Counted from the stretch's first letter, positions 44,969 to 54,156 are shown. The stretch is 64,000 nucleotides of DNA from an uncultured Psychrobacter sp. (GCF_947495825.1 NZ_CANMAH010000004.1:186001-250000), one strand, 5' to 3'. Notes: a model not told the origin generated them from the letters alone. Numbers and translations are program-made.

Positions 44969-45706
44969 TTATCTTCCAAGAACCCAGCCGCCATCCATAA
45001 ACACGTTAGAGCCATGCATGTAGTTAGAATCATCAGAAGCTAAGAATACAGCAAGTGCAGCAATCTCCTCCGGCTTGCCCGTACGCTCCGCTGGGATGTC
45101 GTCTAATCGCTCATCTTCTATACCTTTAGTCATTGGTGTTTCTATAAATCCAGGAGAAATAAGGTTTACCTTAATGCCTTTGCTACCAAAATCAAAAGCC
45201 AGCTGCTTGGTAAAACCTAATATAGCATGCTTGGATGTGACATAGGCTGAGCCTCCAGGACCTGCTACCTGTGTCGCTTGTGAGCCTACATTAATGATAG
45301 TGCCTTTCCCTCTTTCCAAGAAGTGTGGAATCACCGCTTTTGCCGCTAGATATGGCGCTTTTACATTGATAGCCATCAATTTATCGTACTCGTCTGCTTC
45401 TAATTCTACCGCTGTCTTATAAGCATCATGAATACCAGCACCATTGTATAAAATATCGATTTGGCCAAACGTTTCTAAAGCCTTATCTATAACAGCTTGT
45501 ATCTCTGCACCGTCAGTTACGTTCGCTTCCACAAAAATGGCTTGTTGGTCGTTGTTTTTTATCTCATCAGCGATACGCTTACCATCTGTTTCGTCTCGGC
45601 CAGTGACAACCACTTTTGCGCCTTCGGCTGCATAAGCTTTAGCAGTCGCTTCACCAAGTCCAGATGTGCCGCCAAATACGATGGCTACTCTATCTTTTAA
45701 TTTCAT
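44969..45706 (-). CDS. Short-chain dehydrogenase/reductase (FabG-like)
   Basis: Classical SDR of 245 residues. GGTSGLGEATAKAYAAEGAKVVVTGRD gives the TGxxxGxG cofactor loop (here GGTSGLG), then NGAG as the altered NNAG motif, catalytic Ser in INVGSQAT, YxxxK as YVTSKHAIL, and the C-terminal block LISPGFIETPMT with FLASDDSNYMHGSNVFMDGGWV. It oxidises or reduces a small alcohol/ketone with NAD(P). GGAAAAAC precedes the ATG. Two bases of context: it lies directly upstream of the zinc alcohol dehydrogenase, so both may belong to one catabolic unit. Confidence 0.88.
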   Translation of the reverse strand: MKLKDRVAIVFGGTSGLGEATAKAYAAEGAKVVVTGRDETDGKRIADEIKNNDQQAIFVEANVTDGAEIQAVIDKALETFGQIDILYNGAGIHDAYKTAVELEADEYDKLMAINVKAPYLAAKAVIPHFLERGKGTIINVGSQATQVAGPGGSAYVTSKHAILGFTKQLAFDFGSKGIKVNLISPGFIETPMTKGIEDERLDDIPAERTGKPEEIAALAVFLASDDSNYMHGSNVFMDGGWVLGR

Positions 45707-45854
45707 TTTGTTTTTCCTTTTAAGTTTTTATTAATTTATCAGGCAGTAATTTATCAGGTATTGATTTGACAGGCAGTTGCCTTAGCAGTTATAGACTGAG
45801 TTATAGTAACAACCCTTTGACCACATCTGGCTGGCTTCTAATGTCTGATAGCTC

Positions 45855-46718
45855 TTAGCGCACCAAAATTACTGGCGACACTGTACTAGCAATGATCTCG
45901 GTGGTGGTACTACCCAAAAACAGACGCTGCAACTTAGAATGGCCATAAGCACCAACCACGATGATATCGACATCATTATCTATCTGGAACGTCAATAGTC
46001 CATCAACCGCATCAAGCTCGGGCAAAATATGAGCCTCTACTGCAAAACCCGCTGACGCTAAATGCTCAACAGCATCAGCAAGGCTTTTTTTGGCTGAGTC
46101 TTTATCATTACCTACCATGACGATGTGACCTTTTAGCCCTCGCAATAGATCGCTCTTTGCTACCATCTGTGTGGCTTTGATAGCCGTTTTACTACCATCA
46201 AATGCGACCATATAAGACTTTGGCGCTTCAAATTTTTCTGAGCAAATCAAGACAGGTACGCTTGATGCTCGTGCAACGGTTTCGATTTGGCTACCGATAT
46301 TGATGCGGCTATTTTTATGATCTTCACCGCGACGCCCCATAACGATGGCACGATTTTCTTCCTTAAAGTGCTCAATCGCAGGTAACAGCTTACCGCGGCG
46401 TTGATAGATATGGACGTCTACTTCCTTAAAGCTACTTTGCAAATAGCTTTTTGCATCTTGTGTCAATGCATTACTATAGCTATTGACGACTTTGGCTCTT
46501 TTTTCGTCCAATTCAGTTAATTCTTCCAATAAGAATTCGCGACTATTCATTCCTATCGCCCCTGATAAATCGCGTCTGGTCGATGCTGGAACATCACTGA
46601 CATGGAGTATCCCAACAGGCAATCCCAATCTGCTGGCGTACCATGCCGCATAATCACAAACCGACTCAGTAACCGCTGAGCCATCAATACAGGCTAAAAC
46701 GTGCTGTTCTGTTTTCAT
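45855..46718 (-). CDS. Tandem universal stress protein (two UspA domains)
   Basis: A 287-residue protein with two Usp domains, about residues 5-145 and 155-287. The first begins HVLACIDGSAVTESVCDYAAWYASRLG and ends RRGEDHKNSRINIGSQIETVARASSVPVLIC, with the G-x2-RG-type nucleotide loop changed; the second ends with VVGAYGHSKLQRLFLGSTTTEIIASTVSPVILV, in which GAYGHSKLQRLFLGS is the intact ATP-binding motif (G-2X-G-9X-G-S/T). So the second domain probably binds ATP. AAGGATGAATC precedes the ATG. It lies about 190 nt beyond the modB stop in the same direction; it appears not to be part of the molybdenum block. Confidence 0.9.
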   Translation of the reverse strand: MKTEQHVLACIDGSAVTESVCDYAAWYASRLGLPVGILHVSDVPASTRRDLSGAIGMNSREFLLEELTELDEKRAKVVNSYSNALTQDAKSYLQSSFKEVDVHIYQRRGKLLPAIEHFKEENRAIVMGRRGEDHKNSRINIGSQIETVARASSVPVLICSEKFEAPKSYMVAFDGSKTAIKATQMVAKSDLLRGLKGHIVMVGNDKDSAKKSLADAVEHLASAGFAVEAHILPELDAVDGLLTFQIDNDVDIIVVGAYGHSKLQRLFLGSTTTEIIASTVSPVILVR

Positions 46719-46913
46719 GATTCATCCTTAAATTTTAGTGATGGCCGCAACCCTTTTTGTGCAGCTCGACTTGTCGATCTACGCCTTTGATTGTTGATAT
46801 ACAGCAACTTAAAAACTTAAAAATTGAAAACCTCGGCGATGATCATAATATTTAGCATATCACCTCTAATATTAGATAACCGTTTCAAGATGTACTTTTA
46901 CGATTTGTACAGA

Positions 46914-47627
46914 TTAACGCTGGTTCAGCTTATTTATGCTTGCAATAAGCGCCACCATTATCATTCCTATAATAATAAGAACGCCTGACATCATGTGCGC
47001 AGCGTCATAGTTGAGCGCTTCGACTTGTTCATATATCGCAATCGACACCACTTTGGTCTCACCTGAAATACTGCCACCGATCATCAGTACCACACCAAAC
47101 TCGCCAATGGTATGGGCAAAGCTGATAAGACTACCCAAAATGATACCGACCTTGGCTTGTGGTAGTGCCACTCTCATAAAGCGCTTGAGCCGGCTGGGCT
47201 CTAATAAGCTTGCCATGTCCATCACGCTTTTGGGAATACGTAAAAACTGGGCATAGACAGGCTGGATATAAAATGGCAGGGAATAAATGATGGAGCCGAC
47301 GACCAGCCCTTCAAAGGTAAAAATTAAGGGACTAACCCCAAGCTCATGAAGATAGTGACCGATGCCTGAGCTGGGACTAAGCAGTAATAATAAATAAAAA
47401 CCAATGACGGTCGGCGGCAGTACCAGCGGCATGGCAATAATGCCCATCAGTACCACTTTAACACGTGCCACAAAGTGGCCACGGCTTGGTTTGGCAAGCC
47501 AATAAGCCACAGGGGTGGCAAGAAGTAGTAAACATAAGGTAGTGATGAAAGCGAGCTTAAGGCTGACTAAGAATGGGCTGAGCATGTCTGACATCAGGGA
47601 GGGGTCTATCATAATGTCATGGCTCAT
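46914..47627 (-). CDS. modB: Molybdate ABC transporter permease
   Basis: ModB of 237 residues, inner membrane, five or six spans. The EAA-type cytoplasmic loop reads DMASLLEPSRLKRFMRVALPQAKVGIILG; the family start FLVSLKLAFITTLCLLLLATPVAYWLA and AMPLVLPPTVIGFYLLLLLSP are characteristic of ModB/CysT-like permeases, and SSGIGHYLHELG is the ModB-type loop. It forms the channel for molybdate captured by ModA, whose gene lies 35 nt upstream. The ATPase gene modC, which normally follows modB, is missing: the next gene is a universal stress protein. The stop is followed by no clear terminator. Confidence 0.93.
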   Translation of the reverse strand: MSHDIMIDPSLMSDMLSPFLVSLKLAFITTLCLLLLATPVAYWLAKPSRGHFVARVKVVLMGIIAMPLVLPPTVIGFYLLLLLSPSSGIGHYLHELGVSPLIFTFEGLVVGSIIYSLPFYIQPVYAQFLRIPKSVMDMASLLEPSRLKRFMRVALPQAKVGIILGSLISFAHTIGEFGVVLMIGGSISGETKVVSIAIYEQVEALNYDAAHMMSGVLIIIGMIMVALIASINKLNQR

Positions 47628-47662
47628 TATTGTAATAAGGATTTATTCTATCCCGCTAATCA

Positions 47663-48490
47663 TTATTGAGCAGTTAAATATCCTGCTTGTAAAAAGTGCT
47701 GTTGCCCAGCTGTCGATAGCAGATAGTTGCGAAAGTCTGTCGCCATAGCAGAGTCACTAATGATGATACCATCTTGTAAAATAGCAGGATATGACGCTGG
47801 CTCTAATGTGATAAATTGCTCAGGTTTGGCATTGATAGCGACGAGCTGTGATTGCGCCACAAAGCCATAATCGACATTTCCCGTATGTGCGTACTGAAAG
47901 GCTTGCCCAATATTTTCTGCCTGTATTAAGCGTTTTTGCTGCTCTAAAGCATCATATATCTTCTGCGATTGCAGATAAGATTTTGCCGACGCGCCATAAG
48001 GTGCAAGCTTGGGATTGGCGATAGTGATTTTGCTATTGGTATCGCCCATCAATATATCAGCCAGCGCTTTTGGATTCAGGTCATTCAAAGGTTTCATAAT
48101 GCTATATAGTGCCAGTTGGCCTTGCGCATAAGTAAAAGGCTTATGAAACGTTACGCCTTGCTCGCTTGTATCAGCAAGCTTAGCAGGGAATGCTTGATTG
48201 GCAGATAAGAATATATCGTAAGGCGCGCCTGCTGTAATCTGCGCGTATAGTTTGCCAGAAGAGGCATAAGTGACGTCTATATCATGGATAGTTTGTGCAG
48301 GCAGATTATTGTCTTTTTTATAGCCCGCTATAATCTCAGGCAGTACGTCAGACAAATTGGCAGCGGCAGCGATACGTAGCGTTTGTGTTTGGTCAGTAAT
48401 GTCAGCAGCAGAAGCTGTATTTGTAGTATTCTCTTGCGTGCATGCACTTAAAGACAGTACCGCACCAACTAAAACCGCTATTTTAACCAT
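47663..48490 (-). CDS. modA: Molybdate ABC transporter substrate-binding lipoprotein
   Basis: ModA family, 275 residues. The signal peptide ends in the lipobox LSAC (Cys17), so this ModA is lipid-anchored, in contrast with the free periplasmic E. coli protein. Family sequence: LRIAAAANLSDVLPEIIAGYKKDN, VTYASSGKLYAQITAGAPYDIFLSAN and KLAPYGASAKSYLQ; the Ser and Ala/Asn residues in these motifs bind molybdate. It overlaps moaE by 8 nt (48483-48490), so uptake and cofactor synthesis are translationally coupled. Modest length excess lies at the N-terminal linker (QENTTNTASAADITDQT). Confidence 0.93.
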   Translation of the reverse strand: MVKIAVLVGAVLSLSACTQENTTNTASAADITDQTQTLRIAAAANLSDVLPEIIAGYKKDNNLPAQTIHDIDVTYASSGKLYAQITAGAPYDIFLSANQAFPAKLADTSEQGVTFHKPFTYAQGQLALYSIMKPLNDLNPKALADILMGDTNSKITIANPKLAPYGASAKSYLQSQKIYDALEQQKRLIQAENIGQAFQYAHTGNVDYGFVAQSQLVAINAKPEQFITLEPASYPAILQDGIIISDSAMATDFRNYLLSTAGQQHFLQAGYLTAQ

Positions 48491-48974
48491 TGTTACTTAA
48501 CCATTTAGAAGAGTCATCTTCATAATACTCTTGCTTCCACACAGGGATATCAGCCTTGATGGTGTCAAGTATCCAGCGGCAAGCGTCAAAAGCCGGATAA
48601 CGATGCGCAGAGACGACCCCTACCCATACAGCCACGTCACCGATTTCCAGCGCACCAATACGGTGAATAGCAATGGCATGGGTAATCTCAAAACGCTGTT
48701 TGGCTTCCTCAATAATGGCGCGACCCTGATTAATTGCCAAATCTTCATAACCATAATACGTAAGGCGATCCACGCTGGTAGCATTGTTATGATTGCGCAC
48801 GCGACCTTCAAAACAGACAAAGGCACCGCAGCTATCATCATCAAGCGTGCTTTTAAGTCGCTCTTCATCTATGGCAATATCTAATAAGGCAAAACCATCG
48901 CGTTCAGCGATTGCGTATACTTCGTCAACGCTGCGTTTGATGGTCATTGATTGGCTATGGAGGTTGTCTGTCAT
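48483..48974 (-). CDS. moaE: Molybdopterin synthase catalytic subunit
   Basis: MoaE, 163 residues. It converts precursor Z (cPMP) to molybdopterin with two sulphur atoms from the MoaD thiocarboxylate. Family motifs: CGAFVCFEGRVRNHNNATSVDRLTYYGYEDLA, HAIAIHRIGALEIGDVAVWVGVVSAHRYPAFDACRWILDTIKADIPVWKQEYYED, which contain the conserved Arg (GRVRNHN), His (HRIG) and Lys residues of the active site. It is coupled to modA by an 8-nt overlap and follows moaD by 51 nt. The N-terminal 35 residues before the first motif are longer than in E. coli MoaE (150 aa). Confidence 0.95.
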   Translation of the reverse strand: MTDNLHSQSMTIKRSVDEVYAIAERDGFALLDIAIDEERLKSTLDDDSCGAFVCFEGRVRNHNNATSVDRLTYYGYEDLAINQGRAIIEEAKQRFEITHAIAIHRIGALEIGDVAVWVGVVSAHRYPAFDACRWILDTIKADIPVWKQEYYEDDSSKWLSNNG

Positions 48975-49025
48975 GGGTTATCTCTACTTATTTTCTTAGC
49001 TATATAGCCGCTAATAAACACTTAT

Positions 49026-49334
49026 CTAACCACCAGCGACTGGGGTGATAAATACCACGCTATCGCCGTCGTGGATTTGTTCTGTCCATTTAACGAAGTA
49101 ATCATTGACAGCGACCCGCAGCTCAGCTTGCGGACGACTAAAGCCATGCTTTTGACGAAGCTGCTCGTATAGCTGGCTCAATGAGGTCGACTGCGCCACG
49201 CTAACGGTTTCTTGCTGGCAGCCTGCTTCATCAGCGAGGCTAGCAAAATATAAAACATTGATATCCATAGCGGTATCGACGCTGGTTGCTGACTCGGTTT
49301 TTGATTCATCGGTTTTTGTTTTGATAGCGCTCAT
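49026..49334 (-). CDS. moaD: Molybdopterin synthase sulphur carrier subunit
   Basis: Ubiquitin-like MoaD. The core domain starts at MDINVLYFASLADEAGC and ends in the required Gly-Gly (VVFITPVAGG), which is thiocarboxylated by MoeB. The frame opens at ATG 49346; ATG 49334 has GGAG at good spacing and is used here (102 aa). Even so there is an N-terminal extension of about 22 Lys/Thr/Ser/Asp-rich residues in front of the roughly 80-residue family core; a start at the internal ATG of MDINVLYF remains possible. It lies between moaC and moaE. Confidence 0.93.
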   Translation of the reverse strand: MSAIKTKTDESKTESATSVDTAMDINVLYFASLADEAGCQQETVSVAQSTSLSQLYEQLRQKHGFSRPQAELRVAVNDYFVKWTEQIHDGDSVVFITPVAGG

Positions 49335-49401
49335 CACACTCTCCATTCTCTACAAGCTACTTAGCTTTCTGTCTTACTGTCTTAAAAAAAGTCTTATGAC
49401 T

Positions 49402-49923
49402 CTAAGCATGACTATAGTCTGATTTGCCGCCTGTCTTTTTTAGCAAGTGTACATTATCAATAACGATATCGTGCGATAGTGCTTTGGTCATATCATAAAT
49501 GGTCAAGCAAGCAATACTTACTGCAGTCAAGGCTTCCATCTCAACCCCCGTTTTATGCGTGACTTTGACAGTACCACTGACAGTTATGCTGTTGCAGGTA
49601 TCATCATATTTAAAGGTTAAACCAATCTTATCTAATGGCAGCGGATGACACAGCGGAATCAGATCGTGGGTGCGCTTGGCAGCCATAATGCCTGCGATAT
49701 GAGCAGTTTGGGTGATGCTACCTTTTTTGGTCATGCCATCAGCGGCTTTAATCTGCTGATAAATCTCACTTGGGAAACGTACTTGTCCTGCTGCGTTAGC
49801 CTCTCGCGTGGTGGCAGTTTTGCCACTGACATCAACCATAGTGATATCACCGTCACTGTCTAAATGCGATAAAGTGGACTGGCTCGCAGTAGTTTGATTG
49901 TCTGCTTGGGCGTTGTTATTCAT
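49402..49923 (-). CDS. moaC: Cyclic pyranopterin monophosphate synthase
   Basis: MoaC, 173 residues. It completes formation of cyclic pyranopterin monophosphate from the MoaA product. Conserved segments: LSHLDSDGDITMVDVSGKTATTREANAAGQV, KGSITQTAHIAGIMAAKRTHDLIPLCHPLPL and TGVEMEALTAVSIACLTIYDMTKALSHDIVI; the catalytic Lys is seen in KTGGKSDYSHA at the C-terminus and the Asp in YDMTKA. The first 18 residues are Asn/Gln/Ser-rich and not part of the fold. It follows mobA by 18 nt in the same direction. AGAGAAAATAAC precedes the ATG. Confidence 0.96.
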   Translation of the reverse strand: MNNNAQADNQTTASQSTLSHLDSDGDITMVDVSGKTATTREANAAGQVRFPSEIYQQIKAADGMTKKGSITQTAHIAGIMAAKRTHDLIPLCHPLPLDKIGLTFKYDDTCNSITVSGTVKVTHKTGVEMEALTAVSIACLTIYDMTKALSHDIVIDNVHLLKKTGGKSDYSHA

Positions 49924-49941
49924 TGTTATTTTCTCTAATAT

Positions 49942-50739
49942 CTATAGATTGCTTAACGAGCCGCAGGCGCGAGCAAACTCTGCTGGCGTATTAAAATTAG
50001 TCAAGTGCTGCCAGTTGCTTGCTAAAGGCACCGCTTGCGCCATCGGCTGAAGAAAGGCCATCACGCGCCGTCCGCCATTATCAATATAGGCCTTTAAATC
50101 AGGCTCAATACCTAACTGATAAAGCCCTAACAACGGATACAAATGGCTATTATCGGTTAAGCAAATCACCTTTTTATCAGCTTCTTGATTTTTGTTTATT
50201 TGAGTCGCTACAGACTGCAACTTTTGCCATAACTCTGTAGCAGGTATCAGACTATCACAGCTAATCACCAACAGCCATGATGACTGGTTTTCCGTTAAAG
50301 CATCTGATGGCTGAGTCTTTATCACAGTTTGCAGAGCCGACTCGATAGCGACCAATGCACCGCCCGTGTGAATTTGGCTGTTGCTAATCTGACCGTTACT
50401 ATTTTGGCCAGCACTACTTTGTCTATCAGCATTCTGGTCATTAATCGTATCAGCGCCATAATCAGCAATATGCATAACAGGCGCTTGTGAGTCGCTATCC
50501 ATCAGCTCTGAACCAACATGAAAGCCACGCCCATTATCAGCAATCATAATAGGTATGTCTTTGTTATTGCCAGTATGAGCTTGAGCCAAATCCAGCGCAT
50601 GCCGGACATGATAATCCAGCAGGCACTCCCCTGTTGGTAACATAAGCGCCGCTTTGGCTGTGCCCATTCGTTTGGAAGCACCGCCCGCTAAAATAACAAT
50701 ACCAGCTAAGCTGTCTAAGGGTTTCAAACCATTTATCAT
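49942..50739 (-). CDS. mobA: Molybdenum cofactor guanylyltransferase, MobA-like
   Basis: Nucleotidyltransferase of 265 residues. The N-terminal signature VILAGGASKRMGTAKAAL (LAGGxSxRMGxxK) binds GTP, and LVISCDSLIPATEL is the Asp-containing metal motif; YPLLGLYQ follows as in MobA. It attaches GMP to Mo-molybdopterin to form the MGD cofactor. An insertion of about 30 Asn/Gln/Ser/Gly-rich residues (around 50370-50445) sits between the family core strands. A second, MocA-like transferase is encoded at 54157, which suggests that this one makes MGD and the other MCD. The N-terminal start at 50739 is 24 nt after moaB. Confidence 0.88.
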   Translation of the reverse strand: MINGLKPLDSLAGIVILAGGASKRMGTAKAALMLPTGECLLDYHVRHALDLAQAHTGNNKDIPIMIADNGRGFHVGSELMDSDSQAPVMHIADYGADTINDQNADRQSSAGQNSNGQISNSQIHTGGALVAIESALQTVIKTQPSDALTENQSSWLLVISCDSLIPATELWQKLQSVATQINKNQEADKKVICLTDNSHLYPLLGLYQLGIEPDLKAYIDNGGRRVMAFLQPMAQAVPLASNWQHLTNFNTPAEFARACGSLSNL

Positions 50740-50763
50740 AGACGCACTTTACTTATCATCACC

Positions 50764-51294
50764 TCAGTCATGGCTTGGGTTTTGTGCCATAAAGTGTGGT
50801 ACAAAGTTGCACGGCCGCGTACGGCTATCAAACTGCTCTTTGAGGATGTTCTCCCAACCTGTACGGCACGCGCCTGATGAGCCTGGCAAACAAAAGATAC
50901 CCGTGCCGTTTGCCATGCCTGCAACCGCGCGCGACTGTACCGTTGACATGCCAATCTCATCTTTTGAGATCAGACGAAACATCTCGCCAAAGCCGTCGAT
51001 AGATTTATCAAACAATACATTTACTGCCTCTGGCATACTGTCTCTAATAAAAAACCCTGTACCGCCCGTGGTAATGACCGCGTGCACATTTGGATCAGCA
51101 ATCCAGCCACTAATCACGGCTCGTATCTGATAAATGTTGTCGGTAATCAGCTTGCGATCTGCTAGATGATGGCCTGCGTCGGTTAAGCTATCTGCTAGGT
51201 ACTGACCTGACGTATCTTCTGCCAGCGTCCGACTGTCAGAAACGGTCAATACGGCAATATTAAGTGGGGTAAACTCGGCAGCAGGTTTGCTCAT
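50764..51294 (-). CDS. moaB: Molybdenum cofactor biosynthesis protein MoaB
   Basis: MoaB/MogA family, 176 residues. Core: IAVLTVSDSRTLAEDTSGQYLADSLTDAGHHL, VHAVITTGGTGFFIRDSMPEAVNVLFDKSIDGFGEMFRLIS and FCLPGSSGACRTGWENIL, which contain the TGGTG and the conserved Asp (DSMPEAV) that adenylylate molybdopterin. It could serve as the MogA-type adenylyltransferase; MoeA is also encoded here, but no separate MogA. The start is 66 nt downstream of moaA. The C-terminal IQNPSH-like tail is unremarkable. Confidence 0.94.
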   Translation of the reverse strand: MSKPAAEFTPLNIAVLTVSDSRTLAEDTSGQYLADSLTDAGHHLADRKLITDNIYQIRAVISGWIADPNVHAVITTGGTGFFIRDSMPEAVNVLFDKSIDGFGEMFRLISKDEIGMSTVQSRAVAGMANGTGIFCLPGSSGACRTGWENILKEQFDSRTRPCNFVPHFMAQNPSHD

Positions 51295-51360
51295 AGGGAT
51301 TCCTCAAAAGTACAGTTTTTATGATTCAAATATAGCTTTGATGATTAGAGTGCAATAATG

Positions 51361-52476
51361 CTAACCACCGATAATCGATAAATTATGCATAATGCCGCTA
51401 TTGGACTCATGCAAATGATGGTGCTCAGGTTTAATCGGCATAAAGCTGTGTAAAGTTTCAACCAAACCTTGCACATCCCCTGTTTGCAGATGCTGACGAA
51501 TATCGTAGTTGCCTTGATCAAACAGACACAGATGCACCTTACCTTGGCTGCTGACTCTGAGACGGTTACACGTATCACAAAAATGCGCGGCATAAGGGGC
51601 AATCATACCGATGCGCCCAACATAGTCTGGATGACTATACTCTACCGCTGGACCATCACTACTACCGCGCACGTGTGGCTGCCAACCATGCTCAGTCAGA
51701 TAATCGATGATGACATCGGACTGCGCATGCTGAGCAAAAAACAGATCGCTGTTATCACTGGTTTGCATAAATTCAATAAAGCGATAAGTAACGGGTCGGT
51801 CTTTGACATAGTCGATGGCGTCCATCAAGTTTTCAAACGCGGTCTCTGCCATCAAAATACTATTTATCTTCAGCTTAATCTCTGTGGTATTTAATAACGT
51901 ATCCATATCTGACAGCAACTGCGGTAACGTATTAAAGCCTGTCATCTTATGAAAGGTGTCTGCATCAAAGCTGTCCATGCTGATATTCAACTGATTTAAT
52001 CCAGCCGCTTGCCAATTAGCCAGATGTTTACCCAGCTTATAACCGTTACTGGTCATAGCGACGGTTTCTATGCCTTCGGTTTGTTTGATGGTTTGAATAA
52101 TATCAACGACGTCACGGCGAATGGAGGGTTCACCGCCTGTGATTCTGACCTTTTTGGTGCCGACTTGCGCAAACCCGCGAATAAGTGTCGCAATCTCAGG
52201 CACACTCAACTCATCATCAGGACGCTTGCCTTGATAACCGTTTGGTAGGCAGTATTCACAGCGAAAATTACAAAAATCAGTGATAGACAAACGCAGATAA
52301 GTCAGACGACGAGAGAAACCGTCCGTTAATGGCTGATGAGTATCAATCGTACTAGCAGCAGGTGCAGTTACAGATGACGCTCTATAACTATCAAACATAG
52401 TATGTGCTGAGGTAGGCGAATATATCTGAGCACTGTCTATCAGAGCATTGCCTATTTTAGTATTATCATCATTCAT
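51361..52476 (-). CDS. moaA: GTP 3',8-cyclase
   Basis: Radical-SAM enzyme MoaA, 371 residues, which cyclises GTP in the first step of molybdopterin synthesis. N-terminal iron-sulphur motif CxxxCxxC is CNFRCEYC (about residues 69-76); GGEPSIRRD binds SAM; the C-terminal cluster motif CDTCNRLRVSSQGKVHLC binds the second [4Fe-4S]; the protein ends in the conserved Gly-Gly (LSIIGG). The first 45 residues form a Ser/Thr/Ala-rich extension absent from most MoaA proteins. Preceding it is a 123-nt AT-rich spacer to moeA with no convincing Moco riboswitch fold. Confidence 0.95.
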   Translation of the reverse strand: MNDDNTKIGNALIDSAQIYSPTSAHTMFDSYRASSVTAPAASTIDTHQPLTDGFSRRLTYLRLSITDFCNFRCEYCLPNGYQGKRPDDELSVPEIATLIRGFAQVGTKKVRITGGEPSIRRDVVDIIQTIKQTEGIETVAMTSNGYKLGKHLANWQAAGLNQLNISMDSFDADTFHKMTGFNTLPQLLSDMDTLLNTTEIKLKINSILMAETAFENLMDAIDYVKDRPVTYRFIEFMQTSDNSDLFFAQHAQSDVIIDYLTEHGWQPHVRGSSDGPAVEYSHPDYVGRIGMIAPYAAHFCDTCNRLRVSSQGKVHLCLFDQGNYDIRQHLQTGDVQGLVETLHSFMPIKPEHHHLHESNSGIMHNLSIIGG

Positions 52477-52599
52477 AATTTACTGCCATCAGTATTACTG
52501 GTTATCAGCATTACTTTTTTATTCGAATTTATCAACCTATTGTAACGTTTATTTTGGGTTTTCTTGTAGTCATCTTATAGTAAATTGGCAAGTGCTTAT

Positions 52600-53895
52600 T
52601 TAACGATGTAGCCAAGGAAAAGGCTGTACGGTCACGGTATCGCCCGCTGCTACATTGCCGCTGTCCTTATCTAACACAATAAAACAATTGGCATAGCTTA
52701 GCTGCTTGATTCTGTGTGATTGCTGACTTAAAAAGCACTCAACTTGATAACTACCTGCTGCATTTTGCGACAGTACACCGCGCTGAAAATCTTTGCGACC
52801 GACTGATTTTTTAATGTCATTCATCAGTGTCGCTTTGAGGTTCAGCTGCATAGGCTGCTCTGACACGGCCGCCCCTGATAGTTGCCACAGTGCTGGTAAC
52901 ACAAACTGCAGCGCGCCTACTACCGTAGATAGTGGGTTGCCAGGTAAGCCAAAGTATAGTACAGGCTTATCAAGATCTTTATTTAATTCACCAAACACAA
53001 AGGGCTTACCAGGTTTCATCGCCACTTTATAATGATTAATCTGCCCTAGCTGCTCGATGACGGTAGTCAAAAAATCATAATCGCCCACCGATACACCAGC
53101 GGTCGAGATCAGCACATCACAGTCTTGCATAGCCTCATTGACAGCAGCCGTGGTCTTGTCTAAATCATCAGGGATAATGCCATAATCGCGAATGGTAATA
53201 GGCAAATCTGCCAGCAAGCTTTTAAGAGTTGGGGTATTGGAGTTATATATTTGTGCAAGGCTTGTCAGCTCATCACCCACAGCGACCAGCTCATCACCAG
53301 TTGCCAGTAGCCCGGCGATAAGCGGCTCAAAGACGCTAACTTCATTGACCCCTAAGTTTGCCAGTAAGCTAATATCAGCAGGATTGATGCGTTTACCTAT
53401 TTTTAGTACCGCTTCATCTGATTCGATCTCTTCACCCTGCCAGCGTATATTATTATTCACTTTGGCCGCTTGGGTCAGTGTTACCTTATAAGGCTGCGAC
53501 TTATCAACCGTGTCTTTTAACTCCGCAAAATTGGTGTTTTCTTGCATGATGACTGTATCGCAATCATCAGGCACGACTGCCCCAGTAAAGATACGTACGC
53601 CTTGTCCCGCTACAAGCTGGCCCGTGTAAGCACTGCCGGCTTGCGATTCACCGATGATATCGATGGTGTTGTCTTTGGCAAGCTCACTGCCTTGCGCTAT
53701 CGCATAGCCATCCATCGCCGATAGGTTTTGTCTGGGTATATCAAAAGGTGAGGTGATATCTTGCGCCAGTATTTGGTTTTGACTATCCAGCAGTTTGCAA
53801 GCCTTAATGGCTCTTTGCTGCCGCGTAAAGTCGTTATCGTTGTACTTGTCTATGCGTAATTTTATCGCTGATTGCAACTCTTCCATGGTAATCAT
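52600..53895 (-). CDS. moeA: Molybdopterin molybdenumtransferase
   Basis: MoeA of 431 residues, which inserts molybdate into adenylylated molybdopterin. Motifs: DITSPFDIPRQNLSAMDGYAI near residue 60, GEIESDEAVLKIGKRINPADISLLANLG (MoeA middle), LLATGDELVAVGDEL, GVSVGDYDFL and PGKPFVFGEL with LPGNPLS near the C-terminus, which are the active-site loops. Domain order (N-terminal, MoCF fold, C-terminal beta barrel) and length fit. Two ATGs are possible (53895 and 53886); the first is kept. It lies upstream of moaA on the same strand and appears to head the moeA-moaA-moaB-mobA-moaC-moaD-moaE-modA-modB unit. Confidence 0.95.
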   Translation of the reverse strand: MITMEELQSAIKLRIDKYNDNDFTRQQRAIKACKLLDSQNQILAQDITSPFDIPRQNLSAMDGYAIAQGSELAKDNTIDIIGESQAGSAYTGQLVAGQGVRIFTGAVVPDDCDTVIMQENTNFAELKDTVDKSQPYKVTLTQAAKVNNNIRWQGEEIESDEAVLKIGKRINPADISLLANLGVNEVSVFEPLIAGLLATGDELVAVGDELTSLAQIYNSNTPTLKSLLADLPITIRDYGIIPDDLDKTTAAVNEAMQDCDVLISTAGVSVGDYDFLTTVIEQLGQINHYKVAMKPGKPFVFGELNKDLDKPVLYFGLPGNPLSTVVGALQFVLPALWQLSGAAVSEQPMQLNLKATLMNDIKKSVGRKDFQRGVLSQNAAGSYQVECFLSQQSHRIKQLSYANCFIVLDKDSGNVAAGDTVTVQPFPWLHR

Positions 53896-54053
53896 AAAGG
53901 CATACTCTTTTTACTTATAGGAATGGGATAATAGGTTAAAAATTAGCAGGCAAAAAGATTTCACCAATGTAAATACGTCCTTAGCCTGTTTTTATTGTCA
54001 TTAATAGATCAACTATAATCAGTTCAAAATACGGAAGTTGCACTTACTATAAA

Positions 54054-54127
54054 GTGCTACGAATATAAATTTTCCTCGCTTGCGGTGCCTACGTAGACAG
54101 AGGCTAGGAAAAACTTATATCCATAGC
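54054..54127 (+). repeat. Dispersed palindromic repeat, copy 2
   Basis: Imperfect inverted repeat with the same core as copies 1 and 3: TTTTCCTCGCTTGCGGTGCC, then AGACAGAGGCT. The arms GTGCTACGAATATAAATTTT and AAACTTATATCCATAGC pair imperfectly. It lies in the 261-nt spacer between moeA and the mocA-like gene; orientation is the same as copy 3. Confidence 0.7.
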
Positions 54128-54156
54128 TCTATATTACTTTTGAATGAAAAATGAAA

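Noticed and set aside
52477..52599. Moco riboswitch before moaA
   Set aside because: The spacer is short and AT-rich and shows no stem set like the known motif.
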